From Cytophagales bacterium UBA2561 (lineage in GTDB: Bacteria; Bacteroidota; Bacteroidia; Cytophagales; Thermoflexibacteraceae), in contig DDLX01000017.1 in the NCBI GenBank assembly GCA_002340355.1, forward strand, positions 310,001 through 374,000: a DNA stretch of 64,000 nt. Direction: 5' to 3'. The notes under the pieces are model-generated. The model made no database searches. It worked only from the letters and a program-made list of their open reading frames with translations, and was not told the DNA's origin. The first letter of the stretch is position 1. Every line of letters begins with the position of its first letter. Positions 17,907 to 27,245 of this stretch are shown here, in pieces. The translations under genes were made by a program, and so were the position numbers.

Positions 17907-18995
17907 TTGAATTCTAATTTTACTTTTTCTACTTCCCAGAATTTAGGGCGTACTTTTATTTCCAAAACGGGTGAAGAATGGTTATATTTCGGTGGAACAT
18001 CTTATTTAGGTTTATCAAATCATCCTGATTTTCAATTACTTGTTAAAGAAGGAATACAAAAATATGGTTTACATTATGGTAGTTCCCGAATATCTAATTT
18101 GCGTTTAAAGGTCTATGCTGAAACAGAAGATTTTTTAGCCCAAAAAATAAATGTTCCAAAAGTCTTAACTTTTTCTTCAGGTTATATGGCAGGGCAAGCG
18201 GTTACGCAGTGGCTCAAAAAAAAATATCCCCATACTCCTCTTTTTTATGCTCCAGACACTCACCCTGCTGTTAAAAGTCTGGAAACCAATATTTTAAATT
18301 TGGAAGTTGATTTTGAAAAATGGCTCTCTGAAAAAATAATTAAAATTAATCATTCAACAGAGGAGGAATTTATTTTAGTAATGGATTCTGTTGATTCTTT
18401 ACGAGGACAAACTCGGAATTTTGATGTCTTAGAGAAACTAAATTCTAACAAAAAATTGCTCTTAGTTGTAGATGATTCACATGGTTTTGGAATTTTAGGA
18501 AATATGGGAGAAGGTATTGTTTCACATTTACCCAACTTGCCCAATTTATCTAAAGTAATCGTCAGTTCGTTAGGTAAAGCAGGCGGAATTCCTGCAGGGT
18601 TTATTGCTGGGAAGTCAGAATTTATTACTGAAATTCAAGAACTTTCAATTTTTCGAGGAGCTTCCCCTGCCCTACCCAGCTTTTTGGAAGCCTTTCGAAA
18701 AGCGGAACATCTAAGACAACATCAATTAAAAATATTACGACAAAACATTCACTTTTTTTCGCAAGCACTCCAAGAAAAAGGCTTAGATTTATTTTTATTT
18801 TCCAAAAACTATCCCATTTTTTATGCTCAAAGAAATGACCTTGCTTCTATGCTTTTACCTCAAAAGATTTTACTTTGGCATTTTGCTTATTCATCAAATT
18901 CGCCTCAGAAACATACTCGAATTGTGTTAAATGCTACGCACCAAAAAGCCGATTTAGAAAAATTATTAACTCATTTAGAAAAAATAAAATACTAA
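17907..18995 (+). CDS. KAPA synthase-like PLP-dependent enzyme (alpha-oxoamine synthase family)
   Basis: 362 residues. The alpha-oxoamine synthase family (BioF, Kbl, HemA) condenses an amino acid with an acyl-CoA. Visible motifs: YLGLSNHPDF (N-terminal), YGSSRISN, SSGYMAGQA (PLP ring-stacking region), VVDDSHGFGILG (the PLP-binding Asp and His), and SSLGKAGGIPAGF with the Schiff-base Lys at about 215. It resembles 8-amino-7-oxononanoate synthase but is short and has no biotin genes beside it, so the substrate is open. The start is TTG at 17907: an in-frame stop at 17886-17888 limits the extension and no ATG lies before the conserved region. Confidence 0.82.
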   Translation: MNSNFTFSTSQNLGRTFISKTGEEWLYFGGTSYLGLSNHPDFQLLVKEGIQKYGLHYGSSRISNLRLKVYAETEDFLAQKINVPKVLTFSSGYMAGQAVTQWLKKKYPHTPLFYAPDTHPAVKSLETNILNLEVDFEKWLSEKIIKINHSTEEEFILVMDSVDSLRGQTRNFDVLEKLNSNKKLLLVVDDSHGFGILGNMGEGIVSHLPNLPNLSKVIVSSLGKAGGIPAGFIAGKSEFITEIQELSIFRGASPALPSFLEAFRKAEHLRQHQLKILRQNIHFFSQALQEKGLDLFLFSKNYPIFYAQRNDLASMLLPQKILLWHFAYSSNSPQKHTRIVLNATHQKADLEKLLTHLEKIKY

Positions 18996-19367
18996 TAAAT
19001 CAATAAAAAATATGATTTTAGATTATTTTTTTAGTTTCTTACTATTCAAATTGATTCGAAACTTTTGATAGAAAACTAAGTAGATTAGTCCTTAAGAAAT
19101 TTATACTTAAGAAATTCAACAGCTAACTATTAATCTTCTTTTAAGACAAACTTTGGTTTAGTATTTGATCTTCCCTTTAATCTATTTAATTATATGTAAT
19201 TTACAATTTATACAAAAATCTGATTATCAATTTTATGCAATACATAAACTGCAAATTCCATGCGACAAAAAAAGTCTAATTTTAAGCAATAAGCAGTATT
19301 TCAATTACTCAAAAGTTTTTAAATAAACTCGCAGCTTCTTTTGAAAAAATCATTAACAAATAATAAT
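18996..19367. other. AT-rich intergenic region
   Basis: About 370 bp of very AT-rich sequence between two rightward genes. Nothing recognisable was found: no clear terminator, no promoter pair and no ORF other than the short in-frame TTG extension of the next gene. Confidence 0.5.
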
Positions 19368-20597
19368 ATGATAGCTAAATTTTCTTTACGGATATATCAT
19401 TATCTAAGAAATATAGGCGGAGGATGGTTTTGGTTAGCCATACTCGGAAGTATGGTAGCAACGCTTTTAATTTATCATTTGCAAAATCCATGGAAAACAG
19501 ACTTTGGACCACACGCTAGTAGTGTTGCTTCACAAACTATAAACTGGAAACCTATTTATTTTTTTTATCGTCTGATAGTCAATATCTTGACAGGATATTC
19601 AGGTGATGTAATCCAAACTCATAAAGCTATTATCGTTGTCTTAAGCATTTGTGCAGGTTTGAAAACCGCTTTTTCACTTTATTATGCAAAATTTACATTT
19701 CAAAAAGATGATAAAGAACATCTATTTTTAGTCATTTGTCTAACTAGTATAGGATTTATGGCATTATTACCTATTTTTCTTCCTAATTGGTACATAGGTA
19801 AGATTTTTCCAAATGTGTGGCATAATCCTTCTATTAATTTTACGATTCCCTTTTGTATAACCGCTTTTTTTTCGGCGGTTTCCTATTTGGAAAATTATTC
19901 ATTAAAAACTCTTCTTCTTTTTGGAATATCTTGTCTAATTATTTTGCTCAGTAAACCAAGTTTCTTTTTTTGTTTAGCTCCCGTTTTCCCTATCTTTTGT
20001 TTGGTTCGTTATGGTTTCCAACGTCCCTTCTGGATGGCTTTTGGAGTCATGTGCATAGGTGGTTCAATTTTACTGTGGGAAACCTTTGGACTTTATGGAG
20101 ATTCACTAAGCCCATCAGACAAGGTAAATGCCGTAATCAATACGGCTGAAGCGAGTTCAGTCGAAACTCCACAATCAGGCATTGAATTTAGTTTCCTCAT
20201 ATTTTGGTTACATCATACCGATGGTATCATAGGACTAGCAGGCAGTTTTTTGTTAAGCTTTCTACTCCCTTTTTTCTATTTTATTTTTTATTTCTGGAGT
20301 GCTATATCTGACTTAAAGTTTCGATTTGCTTCTGCATTAATGACTATAGCCTTACTAATTTTTAGCTTCATTTCCAACATAGGTAAGTCACGATTACATG
20401 GTAATTTTTCATGGCAAAATATCCCAGCTTCTTATTTGCTTCACTTAGTCATTATGATGGGTTTTTTACAGATTCTAAAAAGTCAAAATTATCACTTTCG
20501 AAAGCGAGATATTGTATTTTTAGGGCTTTACAGTTTACACCTTTTATCAGGAATTGCCTATATTATCAGATTGGTTCTTCAGGGTGAGTATTATTAA
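19368..20597 (+). CDS. Polytopic membrane protein of unknown function
   Basis: 409 residues from the ATG at 19368 (a TTG at 19341 adds nine residues). There are roughly ten hydrophobic membrane segments with short loops, for example WFWLAILGSMVATLLIY near the start and ALLIFSFISNIGKS later. A conserved-looking WHNPSINFTIPF loop follows the third to fourth segments. The layout resembles EpsG- or GT-C-like polysaccharide membrane proteins, but no catalytic motif is clear and I make no assignment. No glycan genes are adjacent. Confidence 0.72.
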   Translation: MIAKFSLRIYHYLRNIGGGWFWLAILGSMVATLLIYHLQNPWKTDFGPHASSVASQTINWKPIYFFYRLIVNILTGYSGDVIQTHKAIIVVLSICAGLKTAFSLYYAKFTFQKDDKEHLFLVICLTSIGFMALLPIFLPNWYIGKIFPNVWHNPSINFTIPFCITAFFSAVSYLENYSLKTLLLFGISCLIILLSKPSFFFCLAPVFPIFCLVRYGFQRPFWMAFGVMCIGGSILLWETFGLYGDSLSPSDKVNAVINTAEASSVETPQSGIEFSFLIFWLHHTDGIIGLAGSFLLSFLLPFFYFIFYFWSAISDLKFRFASALMTIALLIFSFISNIGKSRLHGNFSWQNIPASYLLHLVIMMGFLQILKSQNYHFRKRDIVFLGLYSLHLLSGIAYIIRLVLQGEYY

Positions 20598-20602
20598 ATT
20601 TT

Positions 20603-20643
20603 AAATTCATGCGATTTATTTGAATTATAAACCGCATGAATTT
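20603..20643. terminator. Palindrome between convergent genes
   Basis: Perfect 11-bp arms AAATTCATGCG / CGCATGAATTT around a 19-nt AT-rich loop, placed between the stops of the membrane protein and the M48 peptidase. It probably acts as a bidirectional terminator. Confidence 0.5.
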
Positions 20644-20667
20644 ATAGATTTAATTTCTATTTTTGGA

Positions 20668-21480
20668 TTAATTTGCCTGTGCTTTTCGATATAAAGGCAT
20701 CACTTCAGGAATCAATGCTTTTAAATTCTTAACTCGTGTAGAGCTTGAGGGGTGTGTAGACAAAAATTCAGGAGGTGCATTTCCTCCTGCTGAAGCTTGC
20801 ATTCGTTCCCAAAATTCGGGAGCTTCACGGGGATCGTAGCCTGCCATTGCCGAGAAGGTTAAACCAATCTCATCTGCTTCCGATTCTTGTTTTCGGCTAA
20901 ATGGTAACATCACTCCCATCTGAGAGCCAGCTCCATAAGCTGCCATCCATAGCGCACGTGCTTCCTCTGATTTATTCATGAGTGCCACATTTAAGGCAAC
21001 TCCACCAAATTGTTGCATAATTCCTTGACTCATCCGTTCATTACCATGTTGTGCAATGGCATGTGCAATTTCATGTCCCATAACTACAGCTAAACCCGTT
21101 TCAGACTTACAAGTAGGTAAAATTCCTGTATAAACCACCACTTTTCCACCAGGCATGCACCACGCATTAAGTTGATCGTCTTCCACCAAATTAAATTCCC
21201 ATTCAAACCCTTTGAGTTTATCACTCATTCCTTTTTCTGTCATATACTTCTCCACCGCTTTTTGAATGCGGTTACCAACTCGTTGTACCATTGCAGTTTG
21301 TTGCTGATTCGTAGAAATTTTATTTTCATTCAAAAAGGTATTGTATTGTCGAAAACTCATTTGCATTAAGTTATTATCTCCTACCAATTTGAGTTGTCTC
21401 CTACCCGTGACAGGAACACTTGTACAAGCTACTGTAAGCAAAAATGTGATTAAAAAGAGGACTATCGTATTTCGTATCAT
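20668..21480 (-). CDS. M48-family metallopeptidase, lipoprotein
   Basis: 270 residues. Lipoprotein signal with lipobox LTVAC (Cys at about 19), then TSVPVTGRRQLKLV, a conserved start of periplasmic M48 lipoproteins (LoiP/YcaL, BepA-like). The zinc motif HEIAH is within VVMGHEIAHAIAQHGNERMS (about residues 130-150). The third ligand Glu is in ESEADEIGL (about 203-211), and STHPSSSTRV closes the domain. It likely acts in envelope protein quality control. It stands alone between a convergent and a divergent neighbour. Confidence 0.92.
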   Translation of the reverse strand: MIRNTIVLFLITFLLTVACTSVPVTGRRQLKLVGDNNLMQMSFRQYNTFLNENKISTNQQQTAMVQRVGNRIQKAVEKYMTEKGMSDKLKGFEWEFNLVEDDQLNAWCMPGGKVVVYTGILPTCKSETGLAVVMGHEIAHAIAQHGNERMSQGIMQQFGGVALNVALMNKSEEARALWMAAYGAGSQMGVMLPFSRKQESEADEIGLTFSAMAGYDPREAPEFWERMQASAGGNAPPEFLSTHPSSSTRVKNLKALIPEVMPLYRKAQAN

Positions 21481-21686
21481 TACTCAAAAATTTTAGATTT
21501 TTAGATAAATTATTTAAGCTCAAAAAAATTAGATACTTTGGAAAACTCTTGGAGTTGTCATTACTTTAGGTGAATTCTTGTTTTCAAGACGGCGAAAAAA
21601 TAAGAAAAGTTGTTTACTGATTGAGCATTCTAATTCTTGAAATATTCATTTTTTTATTCCCCAAAGATAAAGGTTTCAAAAATCTT

Positions 21687-21694
21687 TACCTTTG
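21687..21694 (+). promoter_or_regulatory. -7 box TACCTTTG of tdk
   Basis: TAnnTTTG match 46 bp before the tdk ATG. It overlaps the upstream in-frame TTG at 21692, which argues against that codon as the start. The -33 region is poor. Confidence 0.55.
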
Positions 21695-21739
21695 TGTTCT
21701 CCAAATAGGAATAATTCTTGGAGAAAATCAAAAAAATCC

Positions 21740-22333
21740 ATGTTTTTAGAGCCTTATTTAGACCAACAGAGTCAAACAGGATGGATAGAGTTGGTATGCG
21801 GATGTATGTTTTCAGGAAAAACAGAAGAGTTGTTACGCCGTATCCGTAGAGTAGAAATTGCTCGCCAGCCTGCCAAAATTTTCAAGCCCAAAATGGACAT
21901 TCGTTATGCTAAAGCAGAAGTTGTGTCTCATAATCAAACGGCAATGCAAGCAATTCCTGTTCGAGTTTCTGGAGAAATTTTGGAGCAAGCCAAAGGTTGT
22001 CAGGTTATAGGTATTGATGAAGCTCAATTTTTTGATACTGAACTTCCTTCGGTCGTTAATCAATTAGCTCACCAAGGTATTCGTGTCATTATTTCGGGAT
22101 TAGATATGGATTTTGAAGGGAAGCCTTTTGGTGTTATGCCTGAACTAATGGCAATTGCTGACTTTGTAACTAAAGTCAAGGCGGTGTGTACTCGTTGTGG
22201 AAGTCCTGCTTCATTTTCGTTCCGACTTCACCAATCAGAACAACAAGTTTTATTAGGCGAAAAAGAAAGTTATGAGCCACTTTGTCGGCGATGCTTCCAG
22301 CAAGCGATGCAAAAACGGCATAACCTACAATGA
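21740..22333 (+). CDS. tdk: Thymidine kinase
   Basis: Salvage enzyme that phosphorylates thymidine with ATP. Walker A is GCMFSGKTEELL (about residues 21-32) and Walker B is IGIDEAQFFD (about 92-101). A structural zinc site has two CxxC pairs, CTRCG and CRRCF, near the C-terminus. Length of 197 residues from the ATG at 21740 matches type II thymidine kinases. The upstream in-frame TTG overlaps the promoter -7 box and is rejected as a start. Confidence 0.96.
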   Translation: MFLEPYLDQQSQTGWIELVCGCMFSGKTEELLRRIRRVEIARQPAKIFKPKMDIRYAKAEVVSHNQTAMQAIPVRVSGEILEQAKGCQVIGIDEAQFFDTELPSVVNQLAHQGIRVIISGLDMDFEGKPFGVMPELMAIADFVTKVKAVCTRCGSPASFSFRLHQSEQQVLLGEKESYEPLCRRCFQQAMQKRHNLQ

Positions 22334-22497
22334 TACACTTTTTATACTGTAAAAACACAAAAATGTGCTAAATTCCTAGGATTTGGTTTGTAATCCTACG
22401 GAAATTATTGCATCTTTAGTCAATTCTATGGAAGATCAAGTTGGACAATTTCTAAAGACAATTCAAATTTGTTCAACTATATATAAATGATGAGGTC

Positions 22498-22842
22498 ATG
22501 CAAATTCAATTTGATAAATTCAATGCGCTCACAATGGGCGATAAAGACTTTGGGCAAGAATTAGCGGCGGCATATGTCGAACAATTTGAGGAATACATTA
22601 CTGAACTAGAAGAATGCTTCAAAACAGTAGATGCCGAACGTATTTCGTTCTTGAATCACAAAATTAAATCCGTAATTGTGACGCTTCAAATGGATGAAAC
22701 CCGCCAGAAACAACTCCAACTTGCAAAAGCAACACAAGAAAATCAAGAAACTAAACGGATAGAACTCCTCAAAATTTTGCAAGAAGATAGCCAAAAAGCT
22801 ATTGATGCCCTAAAAGCATACGCCCAAAGTTTAAGCGTATGA
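22498..22842 (+). CDS. Small helical protein, possible Hpt domain
   Basis: 114 residues, wholly helical and without signal peptide. The centre reads ISFLNHKIKSVIVTLQ (about residues 49-64), resembling the helix with the phosphorylatable His of histidine phosphotransfer domains (H-K-x-K-x-x-x-x-x-L). The preceding helices, FGQELAAAYVEQFEEYITEL, fit the Hpt bundle. The assignment is an inference from pattern; other four-helix proteins could look the same. The stop overlaps the next gene's start (ATGA), so it is translationally coupled to the ACP phosphodiesterase gene. Confidence 0.6.
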   Translation: MQIQFDKFNALTMGDKDFGQELAAAYVEQFEEYITELEECFKTVDAERISFLNHKIKSVIVTLQMDETRQKQLQLAKATQENQETKRIELLKILQEDSQKAIDALKAYAQSLSV

Positions 22843-23423
22843 ATTTCTTAGGACATTTATATTTATCATTTGATGAAAAACCCTTGTTATTGGGCAATTT
22901 TATGGGGGATTTCGTCAAAGGGAAAGCATATCAGAACTATTCAAAACCCATCCAAAAAGGGATTTTATTACATCGTCAAATTGACCTCTTTACTGACCAA
23001 CATGATGCGGTTAGAGCTTGTACGAAAGCTTTACGACCAAAATTTGGAAAATATGCTTCCATTATCCCTGACATTTTTTTTGATTACTTTTTAGTTCGAA
23101 ACTGGGATAATTTTTCAGACCAAAATTTATCTGATTTTTGTGAAGGAACTTATCAATATTTGGAGCAAGAGAAACACCAACTCCCCCAACCCATGCAAAC
23201 CTTTTTACCTGCTATGATAGCTCGAAATTGGCTTGTCAATTATGGAAAACTTTGGGGAATTCGTAAAGCTCTGGAGTCATTAGAAAGACGAACTCGCTAT
23301 ACTTCAAATTTATCAGAAGCTGTGCATGAACTTAACCATCGTGAGCATTTTTATCAAAAACAATTTGAACAATTTATGCCTGAAGTCATTTTATTTACTC
23401 AAAAAAAAATTAAAACCCTTTAA
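22839..23423 (+). CDS. acpH: Acyl carrier protein phosphodiesterase (AcpH family, DUF479)
   Basis: 194 residues. The family hydrolyses 4'-phosphopantetheine from acyl carrier protein and belongs to the HD-like fold. Family motifs: MNFLGHLYLSF at the N-terminus, LLGNFMGDFVKG, GILLHRQIDLFTD (with the metal-binding His and Asp) and FDYFLVRNW. Length is standard. It overlaps the preceding Hpt-like gene by 4 bp and is followed 33 bp later by aat, so the three genes probably form an operon. Confidence 0.9.
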   Translation: MNFLGHLYLSFDEKPLLLGNFMGDFVKGKAYQNYSKPIQKGILLHRQIDLFTDQHDAVRACTKALRPKFGKYASIIPDIFFDYFLVRNWDNFSDQNLSDFCEGTYQYLEQEKHQLPQPMQTFLPAMIARNWLVNYGKLWGIRKALESLERRTRYTSNLSEAVHELNHREHFYQKQFEQFMPEVILFTQKKIKTL

Positions 23424-23456
23424 CTTTATACTTTCAATCCCATCAATCATACCTCA

Positions 23457-24164
23457 ATGCCGATTTTTGAATTAGACTCACAAGATATTCGTTTTCCACC
23501 GCCTGAACTTGCTGACCAATCGGGTATTTTGGCAGTCGGTGGCGATTTAAGCCCTGAACGAGTGCTTGCCTCTTATTACTATGGTGTTTTTCATTGGTTC
23601 AATGAAGATGACCCCATTTTGTGGTGGTCGCCCGATCCTCGATTAGTTTTGTTTCCTGACCGCCTGCGTATTTCCAAAAGTATGCGCCCAATTTTGCGTC
23701 AGCCTCGTTTCCAAATTACCTATAACCAATCTTTTAAGGAAGTTATTTCAGCATGTCAGCAAATTTCTCGTCCTAATCAGGATGGTGAAGGCTCTTGGAT
23801 TTCTCAAGAAATTATTGAGGTTTATTGTCATTTGCATCAACGAGGATTTGCTCATTCGATAGAGGTTTGGTCAAAAGAACAACAATTAGTGGGTGGTTTA
23901 TATGGTATTATTCTAGGCAAATGTTTTTTTGGTGAATCTATGTTTTCCAAAGTAAGTAATGCCTCCAAGGCAGGATTTATCACTTTAGTTCATAATCTCA
24001 AAAAGCACGATTGTCAGCTTATTGATTGTCAAGTAGAATCATCTCACCTTATCAGTTTAGGGGCGGAACATATTCCACGTCAGGAGTTTCTTGGATTTTT
24101 AGACCGTAATTTTGACGAAACCCATATAGATTTGAGCCAAGATTTTACTACGGATGTCTTGTAA
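23457..24164 (+). CDS. aat: Leucyl/phenylalanyl-tRNA-protein transferase
   Basis: Transfers Leu or Phe from tRNA to proteins with N-terminal Lys or Arg, marking them for ClpS/ClpAP degradation (N-end rule). The N-terminal block FPPPELADQSGILAVGGDLSPE, WWSPDPR, and the catalytic-core block YGIILGKCFFGESMFS are all diagnostic. 235 residues fits the family. The last 17 bp overlap the end of the convergent RNA ligase gene. Confidence 0.96.
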   Translation: MPIFELDSQDIRFPPPELADQSGILAVGGDLSPERVLASYYYGVFHWFNEDDPILWWSPDPRLVLFPDRLRISKSMRPILRQPRFQITYNQSFKEVISACQQISRPNQDGEGSWISQEIIEVYCHLHQRGFAHSIEVWSKEQQLVGGLYGIILGKCFFGESMFSKVSNASKAGFITLVHNLKKHDCQLIDCQVESSHLISLGAEHIPRQEFLGFLDRNFDETHIDLSQDFTTDVL

Positions 24165-25200
24165 TTTCTACGTCTTCATGAAATGGCTTACTAAACGTAG
24201 GCTTAATCAATCGCCAAATAATAGGCGCATAATCCTTTTTGTCCAACATAGCAAACAAAATAGAGGAATATTTTTGTGATTGAAAATATAAGGCAGTTTC
24301 CTTACGAGTCGGTAATTCATGATAAACCTCATGACATTCCGCTTCAATTTGAGCATAACGCCCTTGAAGTTCAGTAACTATTTTTTTGACCCATGTATAA
24401 AATTCATCAGGGACTTTTTCAATTAATTCTTCCAAAGATTTTCCTTCTGCCAAAAACTCCCAAATCGTTAAAGTCGAACATTTAGTCATTAAGCGATGCA
24501 AACGAACGTACTCTTCAAATTTGATTTTGAGTCGAAAACCATTTTGAAATTTAATCACAAAGCCCTCTCGGTTTGGTAGGTTTAATTGCTTGATTTCATG
24601 GAAATTCTTTTCAATATCATATTTTTTAACTATCTCAAAACCAATATTTTCTAATGGTAACTCTTGTCCTGTTTGTGTTTCAATAATTGCCAATAAGATT
24701 AAGGCTTCTTGGTTTTCATAATTTACGACAATACGGTTTTCAGGAAAAATAATTTCGAATAAATAGGTTTTTGATTTCTCTAAATTGAATAAATCCAAAG
24801 CATATTTTTCATACAGTAATTTGGTCGCAAATTGAGCTTGTGAACTCGAAAAACTTCCTCTAGTAGCAATATAAGGGCGGTCATTCCACCAATACAAAAT
24901 TCCCAATGAACCATCCATTTTTTCATATACTTCGAAAGGCTCACTAGGAATTTGATAGGATTCTAATTCTTCGTAATTAAAAAACTTAGGAAATGGACGA
25001 GCTTGAATTTGATAATTTTTATCCAAAATTAATCCTCTAGCTTGTAAAGTGATTTCATTCCAGAGACGTTCATACTGAGCTTTAGGAGTATAATTATAAA
25101 TCCATAAATCGGTTTGAGGGTGCTTTTGTACTGATACAAATTTCTCGTCAAGCATTTCTTTTAGTAAAGACTGGTTTATGGAAAAATTTTCTTTTAACAT
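24148..25200 (-). CDS. T4 RNA ligase 1-like RNA ligase
   Basis: 350 residues from the ATG at 25200 (the frame also opens at a TTG 9 bp upstream). This is a nucleotidyltransferase-fold RNA ligase: motif I YEKMDGSLGILYW carries the adenylated Lys (about residue 94), preceded by ARGLILD and PFPKFFNYEE, the typical Rnl1 approach. Motifs IIIa/IV are seen as EIIFPENRIVV and EGFVIKF, and motif V as LKIKFEEYVRLH. Rnl1 enzymes join 5'-phosphate and 3'-OH ends and repair cut tRNA anticodon loops. No polynucleotide kinase/phosphatase or RtcB-type gene is adjacent. The convergent 3' overlap with aat is tight. Confidence 0.87.
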   Translation of the reverse strand: MLKENFSINQSLLKEMLDEKFVSVQKHPQTDLWIYNYTPKAQYERLWNEITLQARGLILDKNYQIQARPFPKFFNYEELESYQIPSEPFEVYEKMDGSLGILYWWNDRPYIATRGSFSSSQAQFATKLLYEKYALDLFNLEKSKTYLFEIIFPENRIVVNYENQEALILLAIIETQTGQELPLENIGFEIVKKYDIEKNFHEIKQLNLPNREGFVIKFQNGFRLKIKFEEYVRLHRLMTKCSTLTIWEFLAEGKSLEELIEKVPDEFYTWVKKIVTELQGRYAQIEAECHEVYHELPTRKETALYFQSQKYSSILFAMLDKKDYAPIIWRLIKPTFSKPFHEDVEITRHP

Positions 25201-25320
25201 GAGAAGCAAATAAGTAGTCCTATAACATATTTAGTAAAGAATATCAAAAATCTACATTTTTTGATTATCAGAAAAATTAAATATAAACTATTTCTACAAA
25301 TTGCTTCAATCTAGAAATTA

Positions 25321-26952
25321 TCAAGAAGTTTCCACAGTCTTGGGCAACGTCTTTATGAGATATAAACCAGTAATTACTGAAATACATATCCATGCCACAT
25401 CTACTAAAAAACTATCAGTCAAACCTAAACTTATTGCATTCCAAAACCAAACTCCCCCAAACACACCATTGACCACAGGAATCAGTAGTCCAAAAACAGT
25501 AGCTATAATTAAGGATTGTCGGTTAATTTTATAATTGTCTTTAATAACAAAAGCATAAATCGAAAACAATAACCAAAATACATAAAAAACATTGTACCCA
25601 ACATCTGAATGTATTTCGAATACTGTACAGATTTTTAAAGCAATAAACATCAGAGCCATAGCAGGATATAAACCTAGGCATATCCCTAAATATATGCTTC
25701 CTACATTGGTAACAAACTTTTTTCTATCGGCATATCTTTTATTTTGACGTGCTACAAGCCAAATCAATACACCAGAAATAATTACAAAACACGTAATCAA
25801 TCCGAGTATAAAATAAATACATTTAACTAAATAATTTCCATAATTTGCAAAATGAAGTGCTGCCATTGTTCTAAAAACGGCTTGAGCATATGCAACCTCG
25901 TTTTGTTTTTGTTGATGAATGATTGTACCATCTTTCAACTTATAGGTAGTAAAAGGATTGGCATAAAAACTTTCTGCATCATCAATCGTGGCATTGAACG
26001 TAATGTATTCATTTTCATCTCCATAATTTCCAAGACTTGCATTGAAATTTGTAATTCCATTTTTGGTATCAATAGATGCCAAAAAATGAGTCGCTAAATC
26101 ATTTATATTTTTTCTCTCGACATTTTCAACTTGTGCTAATTCTGGCGATTTTCCTGATGTAAACACAACATCAAATAATTTATCTCTATCTCCATCAAAT
26201 AAAAGAAGTACGGTAGGCAATAGAATTACAATCGACAAACCAAATAAGCTTCCTGTTACGGCATACATAAATTGGAAGGGTAAACCTATGACTCCCAATG
26301 CTGTATGTGCATCTGTCCATAATACCTTTAGAGATGATTTCAACCTAAAAGTGAAAAAGTTTGATACGATTTTCTTCCAGTGAGCAATGATCCCCGTCAG
26401 GATCGCAAATAAAAAAAATAAGGAAGTTAAACCTGCCAGATAAAGTCCAATTCTTGGGAGAGGAATTTGATCAAAAAAGTGTAATCGATAAATAAAATCG
26501 CCTAGAAGCATCTCTTCAGTTTCATGTTCTTTTTCATCATGAATATGGACGGCATAGCTTTTGGGATTTAGTTCAGCCTGAAATGCCACAATTGCCAGTG
26601 AATCTTTTTTCGTTTTTTCTAATGAATCAAGCTCAGGAGCCTGTGCGTTGACCCAAATATGACTTTCTTTAGCAGTATCCCATTTTCTAATATTGATTTT
26701 TCGCTTTGTCAAGTCATATCCTTCCGCTTCTAAAGCCGTAATCACTTTTTCATAATCAATATCATGATGATAATATTTTTCAGGTTTCGAATTAAACTGC
26801 CAATAGTTAATTTCATCTCGAAAAATAGCAAAAGAACCTGCAAAAAAAACGATATACAACCCAATACTAATCACGATACCGCTAACAGTATGAGTATTGA
26901 GAAAAACATTGTAATCTCGTTTATCCTTTTTAGGTAATTGTTTTTTAGACAT
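25321..26952 (-). CDS. xusC: PepSY-associated membrane protein, XusC-like
   Basis: 543 residues. Basic N-terminus, then a first membrane helix (about 20-45, HTVSGIVISIGLYIVFFAG) and a periplasmic PepSY-type region. Further helices are near 175-200, 220-260 and 375-400, and a C-terminal cluster of helices is at about 420-530. This is the PiuB/PepSY_TM layout of inner-membrane proteins linked to siderophore reduction or iron release. It ends a group containing a TonB receptor and a DUF4374 lipoprotein, the gene order of the Bacteroides xenosiderophore system XusABC. It overlaps the previous gene by 8 bp. Confidence 0.8.
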   Translation of the reverse strand: MSKKQLPKKDKRDYNVFLNTHTVSGIVISIGLYIVFFAGSFAIFRDEINYWQFNSKPEKYYHHDIDYEKVITALEAEGYDLTKRKINIRKWDTAKESHIWVNAQAPELDSLEKTKKDSLAIVAFQAELNPKSYAVHIHDEKEHETEEMLLGDFIYRLHFFDQIPLPRIGLYLAGLTSLFFLFAILTGIIAHWKKIVSNFFTFRLKSSLKVLWTDAHTALGVIGLPFQFMYAVTGSLFGLSIVILLPTVLLLFDGDRDKLFDVVFTSGKSPELAQVENVERKNINDLATHFLASIDTKNGITNFNASLGNYGDENEYITFNATIDDAESFYANPFTTYKLKDGTIIHQQKQNEVAYAQAVFRTMAALHFANYGNYLVKCIYFILGLITCFVIISGVLIWLVARQNKRYADRKKFVTNVGSIYLGICLGLYPAMALMFIALKICTVFEIHSDVGYNVFYVFWLLFSIYAFVIKDNYKINRQSLIIATVFGLLIPVVNGVFGGVWFWNAISLGLTDSFLVDVAWICISVITGLYLIKTLPKTVETS

Positions 26953-27238
26953 ATTCGTATTTCTTTAGAACAATGGCAATAGCTCCTATCGCCACAATAG
27001 TCAATAAAACTAACCATGCTTTTGTTGGCGATTTTATTTTATAAACTAAAAGCATGAAAAGAGTCCAAACAATGAAAATGGAGTACAACGAAGTAGCAAT
27101 AACAGCAGACATATCCACCCACAGTGCCAAAGTATAATGGATAGACAATGTGGCTAATAAACTTCCCAGAATTGCTGCTATAATTTTGCTTGTTCTTGCC
27201 CAAGGGGACTTCAATAAATATTTTTTATTGGCAGGCAT
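26945..27238 (-). CDS. Small membrane protein (DUF3649-like)
   Basis: 97 residues with three hydrophobic segments after a basic N-terminus (KSPWARTSKIIAAILGS). Size, topology and position directly before a PepSY membrane protein match the small DUF3649 proteins found beside PiuB-type genes in proteobacteria. It overlaps the next gene by 8 bp, indicating cotranslation. The function is unknown; a role in iron release with the PepSY protein is inferred. Confidence 0.65.
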   Translation of the reverse strand: MPANKKYLLKSPWARTSKIIAAILGSLLATLSIHYTLALWVDMSAVIATSLYSIFIVWTLFMLLVYKIKSPTKAWLVLLTIVAIGAIAIVLKKYEYV

Positions 27239-27245
27239 TGTATAT

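Noticed and set aside
22373..22405. Hairpin after tdk as a terminator
   Set aside because: The stem is about 7 bp with mismatched flanks and no U-tract follows; the evidence is too weak.
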